A stretch of 64,000 nucleotides of DNA, taken from assembly GCA_004431415.1 (NCBI GenBank), contig QPMI01000685.1:17935-81934 (forward strand), given 5' to 3'. Shown here one piece after another: positions 1 through 8,354 of this stretch. The translations under genes and the position numbers were made by a program. The notes beneath the pieces are model-generated. The model ran no database searches, was not told where the DNA came from, and saw only the letters and a list, made by a program, of their open reading frames with translations. Positions within the stretch are counted from its first letter, which is position 1; each line of letters begins with the position of its first letter. The DNA is from Cyanophora paradoxa (Eukaryota; Glaucocystophyceae; Cyanophorales; Cyanophoraceae).

Positions 1-167
1 GCTCGAACTATCCGCCGGGCAATGCCAGGGCGGAGGAGTCCCTACAGCTGGCCCGCAACTGATCTCGCACTGCTGTGAGCTGCTGCGCAGGCGGCGCACT
101 GCTCAAGCCAGACCGCTTTGACGCGTTTGGAAGACCCGGAGGTCGCGGACGCGGCCGGTCGATCTAG
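1..167 (+). CDS. 3' end of an unidentified protein with an RGG-type tail (partial)
   Basis: Two exon fragments can be joined in frame: about 1-54 (ending SLQLA) and 91-167 (GALLKPDRFDAFG then an Arg/Gly-rich end and a TAG stop). The join needs a 36-nt intron at 55-90 that starts with GC and ends in GCGCAG, the style seen in other genes here. The tail FGRPGGRGRGRSI is typical of RNA-binding proteins, but there is no domain in view to name it. The 5' part lies outside the window. Low to moderate confidence, because the exon pieces are short. Confidence 0.4.
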
Positions 168-634
168 ATAGCCGAAAGATACGCGAGACACGCTTCGAGA
201 CCCTCGGCAGCAGGCTGGGTCTCGCGTTCTGCTTTTTCAAACGCGGGGGGTACGGTGCCTTAAAGGGGCGGGCGTACCCCCCTCTCAGTGCTCGGGGCCG
301 ATCACGACAAGGTGCGGCAACACCGCCGGGTAGCAGGAGAGCCGCAGCGCGCCGTATTGGCTTTGTAGACGCCTGAGGGACAGCTCTAGAGCCGCGGCTT
401 CCGCCTTCCGATCGCCGGATCGCTGTGGCACGCTTCGGCCGCCTGCGCTAGCTGGACTGTGTCCTGTCGGTCCCTTCGTTAGCGCGTCTCTAGCTGAGGC
501 TCTGCCGATTCGCACATCGCCCCCTGAGGCCGCCCGATCACCCGCTTCGCTCTAGGGCGCCCACAATCCAACAGCCAGTGCACTGTGACATCGTGCGAGG
601 GCTATTGCTCACACTCTCATCGGTCTGTACGCAG
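168..634. other. Spacer between the partial gene and RPL38
   Basis: No recognisable gene. GTACCCC-type motifs occur at about 248-275 in both orientations (GGGGGGTACGG and CGTACCCCCC). A minus-strand open stretch at 285-515 has no family signature and I do not call it. Confidence 0.35.
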
Positions 635-1104
635 ATGCCGAAGGAGATCAAGGACATCAAGGTTCGCGCTTGCCGACGTGCTGCGCTCTCGCCAGCACGG
701 GCCGCGAAGCTTAGGAGCCGGACCCTAGACTGTTCTCTGGCGAGGATGTGTCCTGACTGTGATGCGCAGGACTTCCTCCTGACGGCGCGCCGCAAGGACG
801 CCAAGTGTACGCACATCGCTCGCGCCGGCCGCCTATGCAGCGCGCGGAGGCCATCGCTAACGCTGCGCAGCGGTCAAGATCAAGAAGACCAATGGCGTGA
901 CCAAGTTCAAGGTCCGCTGCAGCCGGTACCTCTACACCCTCCGCGTCACGGACTCCGAGAAGGCCGACAAGCTGAAGCAGTCCCTTCCCCCGGGTGCGCT
1001 CGATCCTGCCGGAACATGCACGTTTCTCGTCCTTCCTCCTAAACCTAGCTAACTCGTTTCCCACCCTTTTTCACCACACAGGTCTCGCGGTCAAGGACAT
1101 CTAA
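635..1104 (+). CDS. RPL38: 60S ribosomal protein eL38
   Basis: Small protein of the large cytosolic ribosomal subunit. Four exons are read: 635-661 (MPKEIKDIK), 770-806 ([12 protein letters not shown]), 871-993 ([20 protein letters not shown] onward through LPPG) and 1082-1104 (LAVKDI, stop). All three joins are in frame with GT donors and CAG acceptors, and the product of about 70 residues matches the usual eL38 length and conserved blocks throughout ([43 protein letters not shown]). The ATG at 635 is fixed by the invariant MPKEI start. This gene calibrates splice signals for the rest of the window: short introns, GTGCG/GTTCG donors and CGCAG acceptors. Confidence 0.97.
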
Positions 1105-2263
1105 GCGCGCTGCTAGCCCCTCTCATGCATCGGCCCACGAGAGCCGGTCAAGATGCCTCAGCTCACAGATAGCGTGCCTCCCCGGCGCGGGCTGTGCCTG
1201 CTCTGAAGCATCGAAGCTGGTTTGCTCACATTCCTGCATCTGCCATATGGCCAGCGGCGTGGTAGACGGAAAGAAGCGAGCGCTAGCGGGATATCGATCT
1301 TGGTCGCTGGGCATGATCTTTAAGCTAACGAGCCCAGGCAGGCGTGAGCCTCCTCGCGGAACTAGAGCATTAACCCTGATTCTTCAACACTGCAATTGCC
1401 AGACGAAGCATGCAATTAAAACACGCACGCCTCCTTTTCCTTACTACATTATTCCTTCGAAATGCACGCAATGAAGGAAAGACGTCAACGACACCTTCCT
1501 CGGGTGCATGCGAGAAAGGAAAGGAAAGAACATGCTGCGGCGAATTCACTTCCTAAAGAGCACTACGTATAAGGGGCATATCTAAATCGCGCTACCAGTG
1601 AATGAAAGCCGGCGCTATGTTCCGTCGTCTGGGCGGAGGGAGTCAGGGCCAAAGCGCACAGAGTGGGTGGCGCGTCGCACCACGTACCATCCCCGTTGGG
1701 CAGAGCTGTTGCTAGAACGCTCGATGCCATCGAAACTATCGCGCGAACGATTGTCCTGCGGCGAGTCGGCGTGAGGGTTCCTTGCGCGGAGAACAGGGCG
1801 GAGGCTTGCGGCGCTAGCTATGGACCTTGCGTTCGCGTTATCGCCTGTCTCTCCCCCACGAGAGCCGCCCCCGCTCCATGCGGACGCCGTTGCCATCAAC
1901 GGAGAGGCGCTGGCGGCCGGGACCAGGGCCGCTGTGGAGCGCTGGCGGACGGCGAGCGCCGACGGACCGGCACCGTGCCGTGCGGGAGATGCTACTGTTG
2001 CGACTGCGCGAGATCGTTCAGGCGGCTTCTTCGCAGCGCAACAGGCCGCGCGGACGGCACAGGTCATAGTCGAAGCTCACCCGCAACGGCGGAGCCTGTT
2101 GTTATCGATCTTGACGCTGTCCTGTGCGCGGAAGCATGCGCTGCGGCCCTCAGGCCTGCCCGCACGGCCGATCTCAACATCTTTGCTTTGGCCCTCTACC
2201 CCTAAACCAAGTTGCACTGTTGCAGTGTTGCACCAACTGGGCGCCGGGCGGGCGCCGCGGAGG
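1105..2263. other. Intergenic region with possible unrecognised coding stretch
   Basis: Spacer between RPL38 and the VPS62-like gene. Open frames on both strands cover 1615-2200; a plus-strand stretch near 1820-2069 (around REMLLLRLREIVQAAS) could be a helical peptide, but I see no intron logic, family motif or clear start, so it is left uncalled. The 1370-1570 part is less GC-rich and looks non-coding. Confidence 0.3.
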
Positions 2264-4376
2264 ATGGAGCTGCTCGGGGAGTCGAGCTGGCTCGCTGGGG
2301 AATCAGACGACCTCGGTCTCCTCGATTTTCAGCTCGCCGATGCCGCGTTCGACTCCCCGGCCGCGTCCGAAGAGGGCCACGAGCTCGCGTCGATCTCCAA
2401 CGAGGACGGAGCGACATGGCTCCTGACCATCAAGGAATCCAACGGCCCAAGCGCTCTCGATGATCCCGTCGCGGTCGTCGCAGACGACTCCTTCGTGCTG
2501 CAGCCCGGAGACGATGGGCCGCCAGCGCCGTCTCAAACCGGCTGGGGCCGTTTCACCGGCCCCGATCCTGGCGAGAGTGCGCCTCGCTTTTTCCCGGCGC
2601 ACTCGCTCGCGCACTTGTTTGAGCGCTGCGGCAGACGAGGACGACTACATCATGCGGGTCGCCCGCGAGCTGGCCCCCAAAGTCTACCTGCACAGCAGGG
2701 AGGCGAGCGAGCGCGGGCGCTCACCAACCGATCCCTCCCTTCTGACTTACCGGAGCGCAGGAGTTCTTCCCCTCTTCCGTGGAGCACTTCCTGAAGCACA
2801 CGTACTTGGACAAGGGCGACGGCCGCCGCGTCGTGCGCCCCCCTGCCCGTCCTCCCCTCTCCTTCTGATCGTGCCCCCGCAGGACGCCGAGCGCGCGCTG
2901 TTGAAGGAGGGCTACAGCGGCAAGGGCTCCCTCGTGACCCTGGAGGGCCTCGGCTGCCACAGCTGCTACAAGCCCCATTTCTTGAAGGGCCAGGTGAGCG
3001 CTAGCCCGGGGGTACATCGTGAGGTCAGCTAGCACGTCAGGGGTGCGCGCCGGTGAAGAGACAACTTTATTTTGCACGTCAGTCAGAGCGGCCCCTCGGG
3101 CCCCTGTTGACCACCTTCGTTCCAATGCTCGAGGCCGCGTCCGAGTGATTCTAGTTGTACTATGTGCGACGGCGTGATGAGATATCTTATTTGCACGTCA
3201 GTCTGCGCCCTTCGGGGCTCTGATGATCGAAAAGATACCGTTCCAATTGCTGATCCCGTCGCTCTCCCGCCCCTCCCCCTTTCGGGCGCCGCATCCCCGC
3301 CCCGCCCCTCACCGCCCCCGCGCAGAGCCTGGAGGAGGCGCCGGCGTACGCGATCATAACGAAGAAGGGCGATGTCACGGGTGCGCCAGCAGCCGCCCCA
3401 CCCCGCCCCCCGCCCCTCTGAGCGCCTCCGATTCTCTCCTACGGCAGACATTTCCTACCAGTTCTTCTACCCCTTCAACTACGGCAAGAACTTCTGCATC
3501 GGCGCCAAGCTCTGGGGCCGCTGTATAGGCGGCAAGCAGGTCGGCACCGGCGCGCGCCCCGCGCATCGAGTCCCGGGCCGAATCTTTCGCCGCAGCTCTT
3601 CGGCAACCACGTGGGCGATTGGGAGCACGTGGTGCGCCCCCCCCCCCCCCCCCCCCCCCCATCCCGCCCGGCGTCGGCCCTCGTTTTTGACGCCTCGGGC
3701 CGGCCCCGCGCAGACTCTGCGGCTGGTGCGGGGGGTGCCGGACTCGATGTACGTGGGGGCGCACAACTTCGGCGGGGTCGTCCACGAGCCCCAGGTTCGG
3801 ACCCCGCTGGGCCCCGTTCTCCTCCCCGCCTCGTGCCGAGCGGGCGCGCAGCTGCGGTTCGAGGAGGGCCACCCCGTCGTGTACAGCGCCCGCGGGAGCC
3901 ACGGCTCCTGGGCCACCCCGGGGTGCCCCGCCCCCCGCCCCCCGCCCCGCCCGGCGCGCCTCACCTTGGGGGCGTGCAGGGAGCACGTGTACAAGAAGAT
4001 TTTCAACGGGGAGCGCCTGGTGGACGAGGCGGACGCGGGGAAGGCCTGGCGGACCTGGGAGAACCTCCAGGCCCGCCCCGCGCGCCCCGCCGCCCCGGCA
4101 CCCGCTCCCGCCGAGCCGGGCGGGTGCGCAGATCATCAAGAACGGGGGCGCGCAGCGCGAGCACCCGTGGCTCCATTTCAAGGGCGAGTGGGGCAACCCG
4201 GCGAGCGGCTGCCTGCCCTTCTCCCAGAAGGCGCGCCGGCCCCGGCCCCGGGCCCCCGCCCGCCCCGAGCCCTCGCCCCTGACGCCTGCCTCGCGCAGCT
4301 GGGGATCCCGTGCGTGAACACGGGCGGGCCGGCGGGGCCCCTGCGCGACGACCTCCTCCTCCCCGAGCTCAGGTAG
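2264..4376 (+). CDS. VPS62-like protein
   Basis: Exon 1 starts at ATG 2264 (MELLGESSWLAG) and joins at 2576/2635 into EDDYIMRVARELAPKVYLHS. Later exons carry EFFPSSVEHFLKHTYLDKGD, GLGCHSCYKPHFLKGQ, YQFFYPFNYGKNFCIGAKLW, FGNHVGDWEHV, PVVYSARGSHGSW and a final LGIPCVNTGGPAGPLRDD, ending in TAG at 4374-4376. The order (APVxYLHS, FFPSSVExFL, YxFFYPFNxGK, GDWEH, ARGSHGxW) is that of the VPS62/DUF946 family, implicated in vacuolar sorting in yeast and common in plants and algae; a biochemical function is not established. At least eight short introns interrupt the frame. One, from 3634, carries a run of 24 C. The acidic N-terminal 100 residues are not conserved in the family, so the start could lie further in. 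Confidence 0.85.
3637..3660 (+). repeat. Poly-C tract (24 nt) just inside an intron
   Basis: Twenty-four consecutive C directly after the donor GTGCG of an intron in the VPS62-like gene. C lies on the transcript-sense strand, as in the other long C runs of this window. Confidence 0.95.
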
Positions 4377-4822
4377 CCGGGGGCCGCCCCGGCCCCCGCC
4401 CCGCCCCCGCCCCGCGTCCCCGGCCGCGGCCCTTTCTTCCACTCCTCTGTGCAATTATGTTGTACTCATGGAGCTATTGTCTTATTATTCTAGTTAGGCT
4501 GCATTGCCTTATTATTCTAGTTAGGCTGCCGCAGCGGCGCGTGTACGTAGTACTCGAGGATTTCATGTACAGTGCTATGTTGAGATTAAGATGCAGGATT
4601 TCCGATGATCCCGGGGCCCGCATGCTCGAGCTCGCGTGCGGGGCTCGAGAGAAACGCTTCGAAAAATTCAAATTTACGTAGTGCTTTACAAGGTGTACAG
4701 AACTACGTATACACAAGGCGCAGATCGATGCCGGACGGCCGGGCGCCGGGCACGGACTGGCACGCGCGCAGGCATGGCACATGTACAGGCGGGCGGGACC
4801 GGAGGCCGCGCGGGCGTCAGAT
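4377..4822. other. Convergent spacer
   Basis: Lies between the ends of the VPS62-like gene and the minus-strand acidic gene. It contains a short direct repeat at about 4481-4530 (TTATTATTCTAGTTAGGCTG twice) and AT-richer DNA that probably holds both 3' ends. No gene seen. Confidence 0.5.
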
Positions 4823-5505
4823 CTAGAGAGTCTCGATCTCGTCGAAGGACTGCTCGGCGGAGACCTGCTCGCGGTGGGCCGTGGGGCGCGCGGGGTGAGC
4901 GCTCAAGATCAGGCGGGGGCGGAGGGGGCGGCGCACCTCGAAGACCTCCTGGTCGTCGGCCTCGGCGCGCCCGCAGCCGCAGAACGAGAGCTCCTCCTGC
5001 GCGCCCCGCCGGCCGCCGCTCAGATTGGGCGGGGCCTGCCGGGCAGGATCGATATCGAAGTATCGTCGGACCTGGTTGGACTCGGAGAAGGTGACGCGGC
5101 CGGTGATCTCAACCGCCTCCTCATCCTCCTCCTCCTCCGGGCTCTGATCCTCCTCCTCCTCCTCTCCCTCGTCCGCGACGGTCTCGTCCTCCTCCTCCTC
5201 CTCGTCGGACTTCAGCTTATCCAGAGCCGCCTGCGCCTTCTGCGCTCGCCCAAGGACACGGGTAAGATGTCTTTCTGCGTTCCGTGTGCAGAGGAGCCGA
5301 CGGAGATCGAAATCCGCGGCCGAATAATCGCAGGATACTATGGAAAGTGCCAGTGCTTTTTCGGGCCGGGTCGCGGGCGGGCGACCCCGGCCCCCCGGAA
5401 CAGAGCGCAGCGCGTAGTCACCGTTGCGAGATTGTCGAGAGACTGGGCCGCGGCAGAAACTTGATCGAGGAACTGCGCGGGCGGCGGTTGGCCTCCGAAG
5501 ATCAT
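4823..5505 (-). CDS. Acidic protein with a PP1-docking RVxF-like motif
   Basis: Proposed start ATG at 5505 (MIFGGQPPPAQFLDQVSAAA). The first exon ends at LDNLAT with a GTGACT donor and joins in phase to KAQAALDKLKS followed by a long Glu/Asp run. Next comes VEITGRVTFSESNQVRRYF, then a Cys/Gly-rich piece (ELSFCGCGRAEADDQEVFE), a last intron, and VSAEQSFDEIETL with a stop at 4823. The RVTF core after an acidic block, followed by SESNxVRxYF, resembles the RVxF docking motif of protein phosphatase 1 regulators such as GADD34. That role is inference; no catalytic domain is visible. The long first intron (about 185 nt) may hide another small exon. Confidence 0.6.
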
Positions 5506-5713
5506 CGGATAAGACTCGGAGGTACGGTTGCACAAAGCTGCCCGGCGTGGGCAGCCTCAAGCTAGTCGGGACTCGGGAAAGGAACGCACGCCCATGTTTG
5601 AACGGTAAAAGTTGCGGGAGGTGAAGATAGAAACAACGGACTAACGGTTGCTCGATGCTTTTTGCCCAGCGCTCGGGGTACAGCCTTCTATACCTGAGCG
5701 CTGCTTCCGGCCC

Positions 5714-7625
5714 ATGGCGGAGGGCCCCGAGGGCGACGGCGAGGTACCGCAGGCGGCACAGTGCATCTCGATCCGGCTAGTGGGCACGGAGCGCGATCTG
5801 GACGTCAACACGGCAGGAAAGCGTGCGACGACCTGGACACCGAAGTGCGTCCGTGCACGCGAGCGGATCCGCAACTGCAATGCGGCGCACGCTCAGGCGT
5901 GCTGCGGCCGGGCGGCGTGCCGCCGGGCTGGCCGCATCGAATTCGAATTCCGGCGCAGGTTCGTGCACCAGCTTGTGGGCGAGGGCGAGCGGTTCGAAGG
6001 CTACGAGGGCCTGCGCGTGGAACTCCTCTTCGACGCGAACGCGCGTCTGTACCTCTCCGCGCGCTACGAGTCGCGGGCGGCGGGGGCGCGGCCGGCCGAC
6101 GTCGCGGCGGCCTTCGCGGAGCACCTCCCGCTCGGCTTCGAGCGCTCGCGCGACGAGTTCTCCAGGGCGCGTCCTCTCCCGCCCCGCCCTTCGCCCCGCG
6201 CGGCCGACGGGACGGGCCCGGGGCGCGCAGCGGGCGGCGGAGCCGTGGGCGCCGGTGGGCGCCAAGCAGCACGAGTACGAGCTGCCGGGCGGGGAGCGCT
6301 TCGAGGTGTGGAAGGCGGAGACGCTGCTGGCGGGGCCGGGCCGCGCCCTCGCGCAGCGGCTCCAGCTGCTCGGCCTCCTTCTCATCGAGAGCTGGTCCCA
6401 CCTCGAGCTCGACGACGACCGCTGGAGCCTCTTCCTCCTGTGCCCGCCTTCACCCGCCCGCCCCGAGCTCTGCGAGCTGAGCCGGCGTCCGCAGAGTCAA
6501 CCGCGGCGGGCGGAGCAGCGGCGGGGGGGTAGCCCCGGGGCCCGGACCCGACTACATCGCAGGCGAGCGTACCCCCCTTCGATTCCTCGCGTACCCCCCT
6601 CCGAGCCTCCATCACCCGCAGGCTTTGCGACGGCGTACAAGTTCTTCGCGTACCCCGACAGCTGGAAGCTTCGCGTGAGGTCTGCCGTACCCCCGTCCCT
6701 CCGGATGTACCCGGCCCGCCGAATTCCATCGCCGCAGCCAAGTCGTGGTCCTCCCGCCTTTCCAGAGGGAAGGGCACGGCGGTGCGCGGGTGGTGGCCAT
6801 CCGACCGCGTACCCCCCATCCGCACCGACGTACCACCCTCCCCCGCAGGCCGGCTCCTGCAGTGCATGTACGACGACGCGAGGGCCCTCCAGGTGCCCCC
6901 CTTTTCCTTCGATCGCGTACCCCGCCGACCGGGGTACAGCACTCGGAGGTGGTGGTGGAGGACCCTTGCCCCGAGTTCCAGCGGGTGCGCGACCGCGTCG
7001 ACCTCCGCAACGTCCTCGGGGACGACGACGGGGTACGCCGCGCTCTCCCGGCGGGCCCGTCCTCGGAGCCTTACGAGCGGGGGGCGGCCAGCGCGCGTTC
7101 TTCCCCGAGGAGGGGCCCGAGCGGCTGGAGGAGGGGGCGGCCGCCCGCCTGCGCGAGGAGCTCCTCCTCACGCGGGTGCGGCCCAGGCCACCCCCCCCCC
7201 CCCTCCTTCGCTCCCTTCCGAGCCCCCCGACGCTGCCCCCCCCGGCGGTCGCGCAGAAGCAGGCGGTGCGGGTGTTCGAGATGGTGCGGCTGCGGCGGAC
7301 CAACCTCGCCGACCCCGACGCCTACAAGAGGCCCCGCCCCGCCCCGCCCCCTCCTCCCTCGCCGGCTCGCCCTGCTGAGGCGCGCCGCAGGTACAGGCTG
7401 CTGGTGAAGCGGCGGCTCGACGCGGAGACGCGCGCCACCGTCGCCGGCGGGCCCGCCATGGGGTGCACCCTCCCCCGCCTCCTCTCACACCCCGCCTCCC
7501 TCCGACGCGCCGCCGGGGCCCGGGGCAGGGGGGAGGAGCGGAAGGCGCTGCTGGAGGGGCTGTACCGGGAGCTGGAGGGGGAGTACAGGGCCGTGCTCGC
7601 CTCCCTGGACAAGGCGCGCAGGTAG
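5714..7625 (+). CDS. HAT1: Histone acetyltransferase type B catalytic subunit (HAT1)
   Basis: Acetylates newly made histone H4 (and H2A) before deposition, in cytoplasm and nucleus with an RbAp46/48 partner. Start ATG 5714 (MAEGPEGDGEVPQAAQ) leads into CISIRLV. The HAT1 N-terminal domain follows (FVHQLVGEGERFEGYEGLR), then FEVWKAETLL, RWSLFLL, GFATAYKFFAYPDSWKLR and the acetyl-CoA/catalytic core LVLPPFQREGHGG, continuing into GRLLQCMYDDARALQ and EVVVEDPCPEFQRVRD. The C-terminal helices include QKQAVRVFEMVRLRRTNLAD and the end ALLEGLYRELEGEYRAV, stop TAG at 7623-7625. Q/R-x-x-GHG matches the CoA-binding loop of GNAT enzymes. About ten short introns occur; several are packed with GTACCCC motifs (6571, 6590, 6687, 6810, 6918). 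The divergent spacer to the minus-strand acidic gene is only about 200 bp. Confidence 0.95.
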
Positions 7626-8354
7626 CGCGGGGCCCGTGTGTCGAAGTGTAGCCAGGATGTGCACGGGTCGGGCGGGGCCTCGCCACGGCCCACGATGCCA
7701 CAAGGCCATGAGTGCAGTGGGGCCGTACATCAAGTTCCTGCCTCAGTGCTCGAGCTCATCGTGGCATATCATGCACCATTACTCTACTTTCTAATTCGGT
7801 CATAGGCATGTTCGGTTTCGAACCCGTGCATGGCTTGTTTGGAACCTCGAGGCGAGTTTCGAGTTTCCAAGTTCAAACTCAGATCTAGAGGATCCCCGCT
7901 GGCCGCGACCGGGCCATCACGAAATCGTGAATTATCAGGGGCTGAATAATCATGATCTTGGCTGGTTGGAGCCTCGATCGGAGCTCGAGCGAGTTTCGAG
8001 TTTCGAATTCCAAGTCCAAACTCAGTAGTTGGGTTCCAATTCCCCGCGACGGCGACTGAGGATCCGGATGTCGATGCATATGCACATGCATATGCCATGA
8101 TGATGCAGTGCACGTGACCGTCGACGTCGTATCCGTCGACATGAACATACAATTTACCGAAGCCTTCATGAACCGATCAGCACTTGTTGATCATGATATC
8201 TCTCTGGGCCCCGGCCGGAGTTCCGAAGTTCTTGAGGCCCGGAGTTTAATTTCTCATAGCTATAGACTCTGAGAGACTGTGGGACATACAAGGGCAGCCT
8301 ACACCGGTACAGACGCGAAAAGAAACAGATCTAGAGGCTCTCGGAGCGGGGACC
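7626..8354. other. Convergent spacer with a direct repeat
   Basis: Between the 3' ends of HAT1 (plus) and the lipase/NTPase gene (minus). It is less GC-rich than coding DNA and full of short palindromes. A 30-35 bp near-identical direct repeat (core CGAGTTTCGAGTTTC ... AAACTCAG) occurs at about 7852-7883 and 7990-8022. No coding sequence recognised. Confidence 0.6.

Noticed and set aside
1820-2794. 324-codon plus-strand frame beginning MDLAFALSPVS
   Set aside because: Only the part from 2264 on fits the VPS62-like gene; the upstream part has no family signal and may be chance.
5823-7625. 600-codon plus-strand open frame covering HAT1
   Set aside because: It switches between real exons and introns; HAT1 motifs are spread over more than one frame and only spliced reading gives the family sequence.
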